NCBI GenBank assembly: GCA_037577475.1
Contig: CM075194.1
Span: 5,135,992 to 5,199,991, forward strand
Origin: Chaunax sp. Z400
Taxonomy: Eukaryota; Chordata; Actinopteri; Lophiiformes; Chaunacidae
Length of the DNA: 64,000 nt
Reading direction: 5' to 3'
The notes under the pieces are model-generated. The model was not told the DNA's origin and made no database searches. It saw only the letters and a program-made list of their open reading frames with translations. A program made the translations under genes and the position numbers. Each line of letters begins with the position of its first letter. Within the stretch, counting starts at the first letter, position 1. Positions 1-14,043 of this stretch are shown piece after piece.

Positions 1-1020
1 TTTTGGATAAAATATTTTCCTACGATTATGTAAACTGTATGGCCAGTGTTTTATTCTTATTTTTGAATTTTTAAGCCGATTACTGAACCTCAACTTTTTG
101 TCCTCAGATTAAAGCTGCATTTGGTGATTCGTGACCACTAGAGGGCAGAAAGAGTCTAAATGCACTGACAGCTCTAAAATAACAAAAGCTAATAAAGTGA
201 TTTTAGCTAATATAGTAGCATAAAAAGGTATTCCTGGAGAAAATATCTGGTTCTTCACTGGCTAGCTGTTGGATGCTACACTTTTTAGATTGTAGATTTT
301 GCTTGCCGGATGTGCTGCGATCTGATCGCTGCGAGATTGAACCATCTGGTCTACGTGCAGCTGTAAAACCAAAACAGCTGACTCAAAGTACAGCTACAGG
401 TTTAGGAGTACTGATGCTGCAATATTAGCTCGGACAAGCATTAAGACACAACAGCAAACACAAACCACACTGCCATAAACTGTTTATGAGGATGATGTTG
501 CTGTGTGTTCTTCAAATCAAAACATCTTAATTATACTCCTTAAAATATAATTGTTGTTCTCTGAGTTGGCCCCATGAAGTAAAGCCCTGCAGGTTTAAGG
601 CTGATTTTACAGAATTACAGTTTTTAATGTACATGTGGGATCTACCTGAAACACTCTTTAGTCATGTGCAGTAGTTCAAGCACTGATCTCATAATCTAAC
701 ATGCCAGACTTGGAGTAGAACATGAATGTAAGTGGTCCTTTGGGCATTGAATGTAGCTGTGTACATGCACAATCAAAGATAATTAAGTGTAAAGTTATTG
801 ACATTGTTATTGATCCTAAATGCTGGAGTGAATAATTTGATTTGAAACTCGGTGTTTGATACTAATTTGTACATAATCTCAACCTCATTCAGAGAGGCCA
901 GCAGAACACAAACAAAACAACAAAGTGTGTAAAGTTTGATTTATTTTGTGAACATTTATTTATGGGATGTATAGATTGTCATTTCTGATTGACAATAAAC
1001 TGTGTATTTGCCATGATTTG
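1..1020 (+). other. Non-coding; possible 3' UTR end of a converging plus-strand gene
   Basis: No coding frame is visible. AATAAA at 994-999 is followed within about 40 nt by GT/T-rich sequence (TTTGCGGTCGTTTGTTTT), the arrangement of a vertebrate polyadenylation site on the plus strand. In mammals SYNE2 lies tail-to-tail with ESR2, so a syne2-like 3' UTR is one possible reading. The sequence alone does not show this. Confidence 0.3.
135..148 (+). promoter_or_regulatory. Candidate CTCF-binding motif
   Basis: CCACTAGAGGGCAG fits the CTCF core CCASYAGRKGGCRS at all 14 positions. It lies beyond the 3' end of esr2 in plus orientation. Confidence 0.45.
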
Positions 1021-2659
1021 CGGTCGTTTGTTTTACTGTATCGCTGGGTTAGAGAGAAAGACCCCGGCTAAGAGCTTAACAACTTTTGACAGGTTAAAAA
1101 CTTCAGCAAGATCTGAATGTGTGTGATGTGCATGCATGTACAAGCCACAGTCATCAGTAAAGAAAGGATAGTGAACATGTATCCATTAGCAGTGGTAGGA
1201 TAATCTAACACCAAGAGTGAATTTACACAGGCAGGAATGTGGCACAGCTGGACGTCAAAAACAAAGTGACCTAAAGCAACATAATATAAATATACATATT
1301 CATTTTTTTCCCCTTTGTCTAAGCTGAGGCTTGTTTAAGCTAAAATCACTGCATTGTGCACGACATAAATCTGGTCTGTCAACATGCATGCAGTTGACAT
1401 ATTAATATTTAGCACACATTTATTTGGATAACGTACACCTGATGTATTGTTATGTTCTACGTCTTTTTTTTCCATTGGAATATTAGCTTGTTACATTGCT
1501 TATATGCTAATACAGAAGCATATGACATTCAAAAAACAAAAAACTTTTGCCCTCTCAGAATGATCAGAATTTGGAATTCTCAGAATTCCAAGGTTTTCAT
1601 GAAAAAAAAGAAGAAAACTTTCTCTGTTTTTCTGAATTAACGAGATACTTATCTGATGAATTCAAAAAACTTTTGTTTTATTTTGTTATCTTTTTTTATT
1701 ATTAATTTAGAAAATCAGAGCATAGTTTTTCTGAATTAATCATATAATTATCTCGTTAATTAGGGCAATTTTTTTTTTTACCTCAAGTGAATGCATTACG
1801 CTACTGCATGCTAATCTACGTATGTCAATAAGCATACGATTAGCATGTTAACGTACTAACGTTAATCAGGTAATGTTTAGCATTTAAAACATATTGAGTT
1901 AGCATGGTAACATTTGGTTAGCTTTAGCCTTTAAGTGCAGAGGAAAAGAAATTCAATGCTAAACGAATTTCAGTAAAAATCTGTGACAACTCTCAAGTCC
2001 ACTTTTTCACTTTTTCTTTCCTTTAAACTGTTAGCTTGAAACAAATCTGTGCCACATTTCATATTGTGTAAATCCAGTCTAACAGTCATTTTGTTAAAAG
2101 GCCACAAATCGCTGCTTCTTGACTCCACTGACACTTTTGTACAAAAAAAACAGTAAGAAAATCCTGGATGTACAGGCACTGATTGAAACATCAAAGTACA
2201 CAGTAGTAGTGAAGGAGGAAAAAGACCACAGTGTCATAGAAAACACTCCCCTTTTTTTTTCTTTTTTTTTTAGCTGTGTCGACCACATGCACCATTCTGT
2301 AAGTTACTGCAGAGAGATGGTAGACGGCTTGTTTCGGATGTTACACCAAGGTGAAAAAAGAGATACAAATACTGCATATCAAAAAAAGCTCAAACTCACT
2401 GGCAGAGGCTCAGCGATGTTCTCGTGAACATCCACTGTAGTGCACATTCACAAGAAATATTTACGCACACAAAATATACATTCGATCAAAAAGTCTTTTT
2501 TTTCCAAAGACTAAAAACATCTCAACAAGAGAAAAAAAACTTTACCACACAAATGCAATTTAAAAAAAAAATCATTTGTTTGTTTTTTCCTCTTCTCGAT
2601 CTTTGGGGGATGGAAATCCTTTAAGGTTCAGTCTCAGTTTGTTGTCGACAGTCCCGTCG
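1021..2659 (-). other. Presumed esr2 3' UTR and intergenic sequence
   Basis: This AT-rich stretch has no supportable coding frame. Minus-strand AATAAA hexamers occur at 1682-1677 and near 1700, and are candidates for the esr2 polyadenylation site about 1 kb after the stop. I cannot decide which is used. Confidence 0.35.
1571..1591. repeat. 21-bp palindrome inside an AT-rich repeat
   Basis: Arms TTGGAATTCT and AGAATTCCAA are exact inverted copies around a single C. The surrounding 1540-1780 also holds several copies of TTTTTCTGAATTAA and a partly inverted AATTAACGAGATA, which suggests a degenerate transposable element. Confidence 0.6.
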
Positions 2660-2765
2660 TTAAACCTGTTGTTCCATGATAACACAATCAGGGGTGATGT
2701 CTGCTGTTCCCATTGATGGACCTGCATCTCCTGTATCCAGTGGCCACTGCTCAGCATGGGTGTAA
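2660..2765 (-). CDS. esr2: esr2 coding exon 9 (C-terminal F-domain tail)
   Basis: This exon encodes D625 (last base) through V659 and the TAA at 2662-2660. The acceptor is TTTCCTCACAG. The tail begins DYTHAEQW and ends VIMEQQV, and resembles the C-terminal tail of other percomorph ERbeta proteins as I remember them. The phase joins exactly to exon 8 across a 669-bp intron. The ninth exon is inferred from these two facts; I have no transcript evidence. Confidence 0.85.
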
Positions 2766-5700
2766 CTGTGAGGAAAGTTCTTACAGTTATTTAAGCAGTG
2801 ATGACGTGTTTTTATTAAAACAAAGGCTGGAAGAAAATTTGGAAACTTCTTTCTTTTTTTTCCCAACCTTACTTATTTGCTCCTGTTCTTTCCTCATCTT
2901 TTATCTGTCCTTAACTTCTTCCCATCCTTTCCCTCATCCCTTCTTTTCTTCCCTCCTGTTTATCCTTTTTCTTCTTGTCTTCTCTTTCCTTTTGTCCTCT
3001 ATTAACCTTTCTCTCCTCCTTCCATCCCTCGTCGTGTCTTTGTTTGGCTGCATTTTATTCCAACATTTCCTTTTATGTTTTTCTTATGTGCTTCCTTCAT
3101 CTCCTCTTTTCTCTCTACGTCCCTCTTTTCTTTATTTCTTTCCATTGTTTTCGTTTAGTGGTGTCAATCAATTAAAACTTTCAATTGAGTTAATCACAAT
3201 AACAGTCTGTGATTAATCACATATGTACATATATATATATGATGATCTTAAAACACCTAAAACTCTTGATGTGATTTTTCCTCTCCACTCCTCTCCACTC
3301 CTCTCCTCTCCAGTTCACACGTTTATGAGGGACAGCTTTAGATTTTGATCGAGCATAAAATTCATTTTATTTTATTTACTGGTGCTATAATATTGTTTGA
3401 ATGAACCAAAGGATCTTCCCTCCCCCGCACTTACTCATTGTTGTGCATGTGAGGCAGTAAACTCTGAAATGGAGGCGAGGACTGGAGGGGTCGAGCCCGC
3501 AGATGTCCGTCCAGGATGGGGACTTCAGCGGGACCGTGGGGGGGCACGGAGGCGTGGTCACCATTGGACTGGTCTAAGCCTGGCTGCCCTTCAGATGGAG
3601 GTTGTGGGTACTGGTGCTGGTCAGAGTAAGTGTCAGAGCTTGGCGAGGACGACGGTTGACTGCTGCTGCTCGACGTGTTGGCATCCAACATCTCCAGGAG
3701 GAGGTTGTACACCAGAACCACATTCTTCTTCTTCATGGTGGACAGATGGTCCATGCCTTTGTTACTGCGGGGAGAGAGGGAGGACGGCAGTGAGGCTCAG
3801 AGAGCAGGAAGAGTGAATTACATGATATTACTGAGAAAGCACTCAAAGAGCGCATACCTCTACCAAGGCCAAACAGTCCCTTTTTAATTAAATTAAACCC
3901 CGATCCAAATTCCAACAAGACATGCGCACCATAAAAAAAGAACAACTTTATCCAGATCTATTCTAAAACTCAGTGGTTCTTTCTTTACATGGGACATGCA
4001 CCACTCTTCAACCAAGTTTCATGAAAATCTGAGTTTATGTGCAATTGACAAAAATGTCAAAAAGTCTTGTCTTGCAGTGTTCAAATAAGTAGAAAAAAAG
4101 ATCCTGAATCCACCCCATTGTCCAGATCCCCTCCAAAATTTAATGGCCCCTTTCTTACAACATGCCAAACCGTTCTACCAAGTTTCATCCAAATCCGATG
4201 GGTAGTTTGTACATAATAGACGGAAATGGCGACGAGCCCTAACTCGCAATGTTAAAGAAAGTTTTTAAAAAAAGAAAAGAAAAAAATCCTGGATCCGCCC
4301 ATATATTCAGATCCACCTCATAATTTCACGTGTTCTTCCCTGCCATATGACCAACCCCCCCACCAAGTTTCATAAAAATCCATCAAGTAGTTTGAGTGTA
4401 ATTGACATAAATGCTAGTTTTCATGTCGTTTTTGTGTAATCCTGCAAACAGATAGACAAAATAACGATCACTTGAGATCAATAACCACAGAGATATGGTT
4501 TTCAAGCTTTTGCCGTGACTTAGGTTTCATCAGGAGAAACATGGAGGTGAACCCTGGATATCAGGTGTGTGACCTGATTACTCTGTGGCATCACTTAGCA
4601 TGAGTTGTTTGAGTTGTCAAATTAAAATGTTTAGTATCTATATTTAAAATACTTCCTTAAAAAGACATCATTCATAATTTTGTGTCTGCTTTGTCTTTAT
4701 TAACTTTTAGTAAAGCAGTGATTTAATGAACAGTACTACATAAATTAAGTTTTATAATTATAAACTGGGATGTTTTATTGGCCCCTTCAAAAGATTTCCC
4801 GCCGTGTCTGGCTGTACCTGACGTGTCGAATGTGGGAAAGCAACATGGTGAGGTGTCCCAGGCGCAGAGTCTGCTGCTGGGTCGACAGGCCCAGTTTGGA
4901 AATGGCCCAAACCAGAGCATCGATCACCAAGTCCAGCAGACGGAGCAGCTTGTTCCTGCTCTCCAGCTCCTCGGGGGTCTGAGGGGAGCTCGTACACAGA
5001 TCTGCAACACACAGCACAGCAACAGTTACACACATTTTTACTCCAGAGGTAGACGATCAATCTGTCAAAGCATTGGGCCATTATTCAATATTTTATACTG
5101 GCAGTTATGTCATCCACTAAACTGTGATGCTCCTCTATGAATCAGAATTTAAAGTGCTTTCTTTTTAGAAGTGCAAGCCTATTACGGTTCCAGCCTCCAG
5201 CATACTATGAATGGAACAACAAAGAAACAATATCAGACTGTCCGGTTTTGTTTGTGCTGCAGACTCTGTTGAGTCTATTAAAACTCATCCAATGTAGATT
5301 TACTGCACCGCTACTGTGATCTTATTCTGTGGTGTTGATTTTGAAAAGTAAAAAAAAAAAAAAAAAAAATAACATTGCCATGTGAATGCAGAACTTTTCC
5401 AAAGCGCAAAGAAAAAACCTGTAAACGTGGCCTTAAAACCAGTTGTTAGTTTTTGAGATACTTCAAACCTAAGTATTGGTTCAAATGAAAACTTTGGCCA
5501 GTTTATGGAGCTGGAAGAAAGGCCAGCGAATTCATTAGCAATCATCAAAAACACATTTTAGTTAAAACGTAGTATTTCTCTTTAAGAATTTTGGACTGAT
5601 CTTCACAGCTTCCATCCATGACTGAGCATTGGATTGTTTTTGATAAATGGCGTTTAAGGTGCTGAGTCTTAGAGTGTGGGAAAACCCACTAAAAATAGGT

Positions 5701-8700
5701 GATTCAAGTTGTCTACTAGCAGAAGAAAAGGAGTTCTTATTGCCTTTATGTCATCAATGTTCAGTGTTAAAAATGTGCCAGAAAACAGGGAAAAGTGGCA
5801 GCATGGCGACCAGTATGGTGGTCATTTATTTTTATTTTTTCCTACAGGCTCTTTGTCAAACGCTGACTAAACTCTCTGACTGACTGTGACTGAATGATGT
5901 TCAGGCGCTGCAGGGAAAGAGATGGACGGAAATGAATTTCCATGCCAAAATCTGGAACTTCAACGCACGTCAGCATCGCACCGGGAACTGATCGGAGCTG
6001 GAGCCGACAAACACACGATGACTGCAGAGTCACACAATGTGGGAATAAACGCAGATTGTACCCAATGAACACCACAGTCAGATGTCAGAGGCTGTTTTCC
6101 CAGCATGAAAGGGGCTTTAATAGTAATCATAAAGTTAAAGCTTCTATTAAAGAGTAGCCACCACATGGAAACATCTGGAGATGTCTGGATCAAACATTAG
6201 GGGGCAGCAGAGAGGAGAAACTGACCCTCACCAGATCACCCTGGCTACTCCAGAACAGAAGACAAACTGAGTAATTGCTCCACCATGTTCCATTTGTCAA
6301 AACACACAAAACCTCAAATTCCCCCGTTGTCTTCGACTCCTCGGATTCGGTTTCACTCCCCTCTCAGTGTGTCCTGCTTTTGCCCCAGCTGCAGCGAGGC
6401 AGAGCTAACAAAGAGAGCAAAGTCTGGCAGAGGTGTGTGTGTGTGTCTGTCCTGTGTGTCTGTCCTGTGTGTCTGTGTGCTCCAGAGGAACTTTGCTAAA
6501 CTCTTGCCATGGCGTGCAGGGAGGTCGATCACCTCAATGAAACCTGTAAAGTGGCTGCTGGTGTCGCCGGGTGAGAGGGGAGAGGACAGGGTGACCGCTG
6601 GAACGCACAAAAGGTTTAAATGCATCTTCCGTCTTCACAGGTCATTTCATCCAAAATGTTCTTCAAAGTTCTGCAGGTGTAAATTTGTGGAAGGATGCAC
6701 CTGCATGCGATTGAATCACATCCCGAAGACGAGTGTGGCGTAAACCTGGAGCACAATACTCAAACGATTATTAGCACTGTCATGAATAATAATTTAATTA
6801 ATTGATAGTCAGTGGAATATCTCTGCTATCACATCAAATCTACATTTGGCTGTCAAAAACGAAGGTCCTCCTTTAGATATTGATTAGACTTCATTTCAAA
6901 AACGTCCGTAGACTTCAGCAGACTTCGAGGAAGTAAATCCTTAGCTGTCCGATTAGCATTCGTTAGCAGAATGCTAGCGGCTTGTGGGCAAAATCGCCTT
7001 CCTTGTAAGAAAAGCTAAAGGACATTGGACTCATCATTATTTCCTTTATTTCAAGACTGCTGTGTATCTGCCTTCTAGGTCGACAAAACGCGACTGAAGT
7101 TTTAGCTCTTTATAAATGTATTAACTTATTTAAAATGATTTAATACTATGATGCAATCCTGGATTCAGACGTGAGGGTTTGCTCTTAAACCCTGACACAA
7201 AGTACGGGCTATGTAGAAGATTTCAGCATTTGTATAATACACTCCAGACACTGCAGTTATTTATGTTACATCATTATTTTGAAAATCAAACTTCCTTGGC
7301 TGCAAGATAAGAAAACTTTGACCTTAAATATATTTAGCAGCATTAATTAATCAGTTTTCTGCTCTGGTCTGGTTTAGCCTGTGGGTCAGATACGACAAGT
7401 GTCATTGACCCACTTAGTTCCAGACTATAGAGTCAGTCACCACAACAAAGCAGAGGGACAAACTTATCTGGGTTGTGTAATGATCAAAAACACTGTATTG
7501 ACTGGATGGGATCAAACAGGATCGGCTGCTCGCTTCAAACTGACTCATCAGACTCATAAAGCAAAGGCTGCAGTTTGTCTGCATCAGTTCAACTCACTGG
7601 AGTTGAGGAGGATCATGGCCTTCAGACAGACGTACTCCTCCCTCTGGAGCTTCAGCTCACGAAACCGAGAGGTGGCCGCCAGCAGCATGTCGAAAATCTC
7701 CATGATGCCCTCCACGCACTGACCCTCCTCCCTACAGAGAGAGAGAGAGAGGAAGTCAGACAGTGGGGATAAAGAGAAAAGAAGTAGAAAAGAAAAGGCA
7801 GGAGGAGGAGAGAAACAAAGGGATGAGAAGAGGAAGAGAAAGGCACAAAAACAGTCAATGAGAAAAGTACCATCAGGGTAACTAATGAGGCAAAATAGAA
7901 GGGCACTAAGAGAAAGGATACCTCCATCACTGGCAAAAGTCTTCTATCATATGTAAATCTGCAATTCTATATGAGTGGATACGTTTCCTAAGAATACTCC
8001 AATTGCAAAGGGCTGTGTGTGAGTGTGACTGTGTTCGTTTGTGCTTTACAACTGCTGTGCAACAATTAGAAAATACCTTTTTATTTCTCCAATTCACTAC
8101 TAATGCTGCTCCCGTTGAAAAATATCACCACTGATATTTTGTCAAGGCAACGAGGAGGGCAACTAAATTCTGCTCATTGAAAGTGAAAAACAGTTTCTGT
8201 GATTTGGATCTGCTCCGAAATGTTATGGGTTCCTCCTTCCGAAAAGTTTGATGAAAATCAGCAGCTTTTTTGTAATAATAATACAAACGTGTGTGTGTGT
8301 GTGTGTGTGTACATAATATACCGTACAATGAACAGTTTTTGAGTCACAGAAATGAGCCTTAATTCAACTTGTAAAAATGGAAATGGAAAAAATAAAAATG
8401 AGGCATTTATGAGGGTCCTGATAAATGTAAACACAAATAAAAGTGTTGAATATCTACAAAAACAAATATCGTCCTGCTATCTTTCAAAACTTTACGCTTC
8501 AGACACGACAAATTCTGGTTTTGAGACACCAACAGCAAACAGCCTGCAACTACTGAAGTCACACTGTGGCAACCTTTCTTCAAAACACCTGAAAAACTGT
8601 TTCGCCTCTTGTGCGAAGAGTTACTGAAGAAGCGCAATGCTAACAAGAGCGCTCGGAGAGTGCAAACCTCCGCCAAGGCCCACCAATCCTCCACATAATC

Positions 8701-11700
8701 TTTAGGGCCTGTGTCCTGTGTATTGTGTATTTACGCTACGCTACAAACGGCAGAAGCACGACGAGGCGCTGAGCGTCTTTTCTGCACGTTTGGAGTTTTT
8801 TTCTGGTCGCCGAGAGTTGAAAAATATTCGGCTTCGGGTGAAACACTGCGCTCGTCACTGTCACTTTTTACACAGCCATCCAATCACAGTGGAGGAGGGG
8901 CGGGACAAATAGCACAAAATCTCATGAACCCAAATAGACCTGTGGGTCGGTCCTCTCTCCAGGGCCAGAGCAAGTCCTCTACCTTGTGCTGCCATTTTTC
9001 CACTCAGTATATGTTGATGAAACAAACTACCTGCAAAATTAGGCACTTGCAACACAAATGACTTCGGCAGATTTTCTGCATCATAGCAATCAAACCAAAC
9101 AAACAAACCGAACCAATCACATAACCTCCTTTTGCGGAGGTAATTAAGCGAAATGATGATGGTGAAAGAAGACAGAAACAATACACATCATAGAGAAGAT
9201 GAAAGGAGATCCACTGAAAGAACGAGTCGACTGCAGACGGAAAATTAGAGGATGATTCTGCTTTCTGGCTTTGTTCGAGCCTCTTGTTGAGTCAGTGGAT
9301 GGATTCAATTTCAGGATGTTTTCCTGAGCTGTCCAAGGAGAGAGGGCTACTGCAGGGCTAATGGGGAACCACTCCACAGAGAGATATAAGGCTGTGTTAT
9401 GAAAACACAATCAAGGTTAAGCTAAGCCTATAGTGATAGTTTCCGTGGTAGTGAGGGAACAAAGGTCAAACTCTAAACTCGAACCAACGGTCGAGGAGGA
9501 AAGACTCCAGCTTTTATCGTTTCTATTGTCATCATATGAATTTACTCTTGTTATTTCTCATTTTCACATCAGGACAAGACTTCTCCTCTACAACAATAGA
9601 AAAGTAAACCAACAATGATGATACAAGGAAGTACTATCTTTGTATCCACAGCTTGATATATCGTCTGTGCCAGGGAGCTCCATTGTTTCAACAAAAAACC
9701 ACATCAACGAGCCACAACGTTACACTGGGTGACATGTTCCGTCATTACCCCCAACATATACACACACACTGTAGTTTATTTTGACTCAGTCCAACACACA
9801 CTGTCCTGCTGACCCAAATATTCACTAGAGTGCAAAATGCAAATTAATCTGGCGAATAAAAATAGTCCCCAACAAATGCATCTTTAAAGATGAAGCCCCT
9901 GCTTTAAGGATATATATGCACCACATTTAAGGATTTACACCTTCAGTGGGAACAGATTCTTTAATAAAACCATGTAAAAATGCTACTTTTGCAACCAAGC
10001 TTACAAGATTGCTGACACTCTGGGGAAACATGAGCATCCATAAGAAATGTCATGTTAGAAATAGTTGAAAATATAGTTGAAACACCCCATCATTGAATAG
10101 CATATAATATATTTGTAAAATATATATTAATATGTATAAAAAGACATCACCTCGTAGGAAAAAAAAGCTTGATTACATGTCATCTGTGTTCTTTTATATG
10201 GTCCTGCACACTGCTGCACACCTCTGTGCAAGATGAATTATCAGCAATTACAGCCAATAATCGGAGCTTGATTCCCTGTCATCACTCTCCTGCACTTTGA
10301 ACACCAGAAAGAACTCGTGCTGCTTTAATATTTCATTAACCACAGCTTCTGCTGACATGTTGCAGGAATAGGTTCACTACGGTTCATCAGGAAATCCAAA
10401 CTGCTGGTATAGTGTCAGCTTAATTACAGTGTGTTTACCATGAACACAGAGGGTGAAGTGAAGTGCCAGCACCAGCCAACTGCTGTCTGGACAAAGTTGA
10501 AGGTCAGTGTGGAAGGGAACATCGAGTGATAAAAGATTTTTGGCAAGAGCATGAGCTTGCAATCCAGATATCAGATATATCTGCATCAAATGTTACTGAT
10601 ATCTTTTTATTGCTTCAAGGTCTGAATGAATTCTTAGTTTATTGTATAACAATGTGGGAAGATTACACCGCAAACCACCATCAATGTTGTGGCACACATA
10701 TGGCAGCTGCACACGAGACTAGGAGGAGTTCACCTTCGTTCATTGTGTTTGAGAATCAGCAACCACAAAATATCACGTAGAGGCTGCAGCCTTTATATAA
10801 CTCTAGTGAGGAGAGAAGCTCCTCTGATTTGATTTCCAACATGGTCACGTTCTGCAGCAGTGGAGGTATAAACATTAAGATCATTTATCTGTGTAAAGGT
10901 AGCAATGAAATAATGGTAAAATAAGCCATAAAACATATGCAATCAGAAATATTCTAGAGTTACAGTACAAAATGAATATAATAATAAAAGTCTGTCTCAG
11001 AGTGTTGTGTTGAACATGCTCTTGGGTACAAGATAATATAATGTGGGTTCAATTTATTACTATAAGATTGAGAGTATTTCTAGTGGAATGAAAAGTCAAA
11101 TATTTCCCTTTGAAAAGCAGAAGTATAAAGTAGCAGAGGACAGAATTACTGTACATCAGTACTTTACTTGAGTAAAAGTTACTTTGCGCCACTGATGTTC
11201 TGTTAGTTTCTTTCTTTGACGGGAATTAATTAGTGAGAGAAAAGGGTGTTTGTGTTAATTGAGTCCACCTCGCTTTACTTGAGGTCAAGCTAATGCTAAT
11301 GAAATTCCACACCTCTTTTAGATGTGTCACAAAAAAAAACTACACCTTGAAAACACAGAGAATAAAAAAAAAAAGCATGGATTCATTGAAAGAGGAAGAG
11401 CCTGTCTAATAAAAAACAAAACAAAATATTACCGTTAATAAAAGTTATTTCAGCTCAAGTTCTCCAAAAAAACCTGTATATATGTTAAAGGAAGTGAAGC
11501 AAAAAATTCATGGATCCGCCTCTTCAGCCGGATCGACTGCAAAATTTGATTGGTTCTTCTTTGGCATATGCTCCACTCTTCCACCAGTTCCATGATAATC
11601 CGTCAAGTAGTTAATGCATAATCAACAAAAACAGTCAAAAAAAATGTCTGTCACAGTCTTGCAATGTTCAAAAAAGTACCAAAAATAAAATAAAATCCTG

Positions 11701-13979
11701 ACTCCGCCCCCTTTGGATCTATTCCAAAATTTTATGGGTTCTTCTTAGTTAGATTCCCAACCCTTCTAACCAAGTTTCATCCAAATCCATCAGTGTGCAT
11801 TTGTGCGTAATAGACAGAAATGATGAAAAAGCCCTGCGTAGCAACGTTAAATAAAGTTTAAAAAAATTCTTAATCCGCCCCTTTATCTTATTAATTTGAT
11901 GTGTTCTTCCCTCCCATCAAGTTTCATGACAATCAGCTGATCAGTTTTTGTGTAATCCTGCTAACTAACAAACAAACAAACGGATGCCAGTGAAAACATA
12001 CCCTCCGTGGCAGAGTTAAATATTGCGTTATGTTGCAGACAATGTCAGTCATATCTTTCGATCCCTTCTCACAACACAGCCACTATAGCATCCCCTATAG
12101 ATGCAGTATTTTTAAGTGCATTCAACAGTTGTCCAGTGTGCACAAAACACATGATGCAGAGTAGTCCCATACAGGAGAAGTACACAACTTAACATTTGTG
12201 AGTCACAAAATTAAACACTTTTAATCTTAGCCATGACACTTCCCCCCTTCAGACAGCCCAAGTTCTGCACTGCCTGCATGCTCACAGGCTGGATAATGTT
12301 AGTTTTCTTTTTATAAGGGCAGATTGGTTTTATCATTGATGACAGAAAGTATAAAAAGCTCGTCAAACATGCTCACCTATTGAGTTTGAAGTCTGGCGAG
12401 AAGATGAGTTTTCCAGGATGATCCACCGACCTCCACATCAGGCCCAACATCAGGATCTCCAGCCAGCAGCACTTCAGCAGGTGGATCTGGTCAGCTAGAC
12501 TCAGCTCTATGAAGCCTGAGGACACAGCAGACAGAGCGATCTCAGCTTGGTTTAGACCAAGAATGATCATATCCATATGTAGTCAGCCCGGATTCAGAGG
12601 CATCTTTAGTAACTGGAAGATATTATATTATTTATAGAGGTAAAAAAAAAAATTAGGGTGCTTGATGATTTTGGTGTTGAGAGTTTCATGTACTTGAAGG
12701 TATCATGAGCTGAATGTATATATCAAATTCATACCAATCTTCTCATTTAATTTTCTGTTAAAAACTATTAAGTAAACAGATAAATTAATCTTTTTGAAAG
12801 GAGCCTAATCTCAAAAAGCACTACTTCAGACGATAACTCTGTCATGACGTCATTGAACAGCAACTATATATTCTGCCTGACAGCCCCTTGCTCACCCGTC
12901 TCTGCTTTTTTTTATAGCTCTTTTATAAAGCAGACAACTCATTTTTACTACTGTCAGAGTATAGGATTTTTAAAAAAAAGAAAAAAAAAACCTTTGGAAA
13001 ATGGTCTTTAAAGAAAAAAATCTCAGAAAATGGCCTTTATTCAAAAAAAATGTGAGTCTTTGTGATCCCTTCACATTAACACCACTCCTGGAGAGTTACC
13101 TGCTGGGCTGAACACTGAGAGGAGGAGAGGAGGAGAGGAGGAGAGGAGGAGAGGGGAGGAGACAAAGGAGAGGAGACAGAAGGAAAACGCATAAGATAGG
13201 AAAGTAGAGAAAGAGAAACTGGATCAGTCGATCAGAAAAGAAAGAAATTCACTAATTACAGCCCATAAATTTAGAGTTAATGACTATATTCTATTTATTC
13301 CACATGTAACTTTAAACACACCTGACATGAATGATGCCTGGAGGATGTGTTTACTGTAGTCTCTGGTTTGTTTTTACCTTTATAACCCTCAGTCGTTTTT
13401 TCAGCCACCATCACCTCTACACACTGTTGATGGTGACAAAGCCAAACTGCTCCCACTGACCCAGAATCATCCATCGCCACGGAGCACATGGCCCTAATGT
13501 TTACCCTGACCTAAACCTTGTAATGGCTCCTTTACGCAACAAGGCCATACAGAATCAAATGAGACTGGGGACACCCAGTCTCACATGATTACATGTAAAC
13601 TGGACTGTAATTAAACGTTCCTGTGTGTACATTTATTCCAAGAGTAACCAAAACAAGCAGGAAATATGATGTTTTCACACAAAGATGCATTTTAATTTGC
13701 AAACTTGTCCTGTATCCGGGGCGGAGCAAAAAGCCATCATCACAATAATTGCTTGCATATTGATTTATATCAATATTTAGCATGATTTATAATTTGCTGA
13801 TAAGGAGTAAAGCCTGGAGGAACCACACAGAGCAAAGGCAAAGGGGGCAGCCGATGATTGGCTGTCGTTAATGTTATTTCTGTTTTATGATTGGCTCTTA
13901 GAGTTGATCCATATCATCATCATCATTATTATTATCAACATAATGTTTCATCAAATCCCCTGTTATGATCATTTTATTG

Positions 13980-14043
<64 letters not shown>

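Noticed and set aside
2713..3216. 167-codon plus-strand frame rich in Phe, Leu and Ser, resembling a membrane protein
   Set aside because: It is an artefact of the polypyrimidine tract in intron 8, which codes for Phe, Leu, Ser and Pro in any frame.
3397..3816. 139-codon plus-strand frame opposite esr2 exon 8
   Set aside because: It is the antisense shadow of the esr2 F-domain exon, whose minus-strand reading matches ERbeta.
4758..5081. Frames other than the ERbeta frame across exon 7
   Set aside because: Shadows of esr2 exon 7; the chosen frame has splice sites and family similarity.
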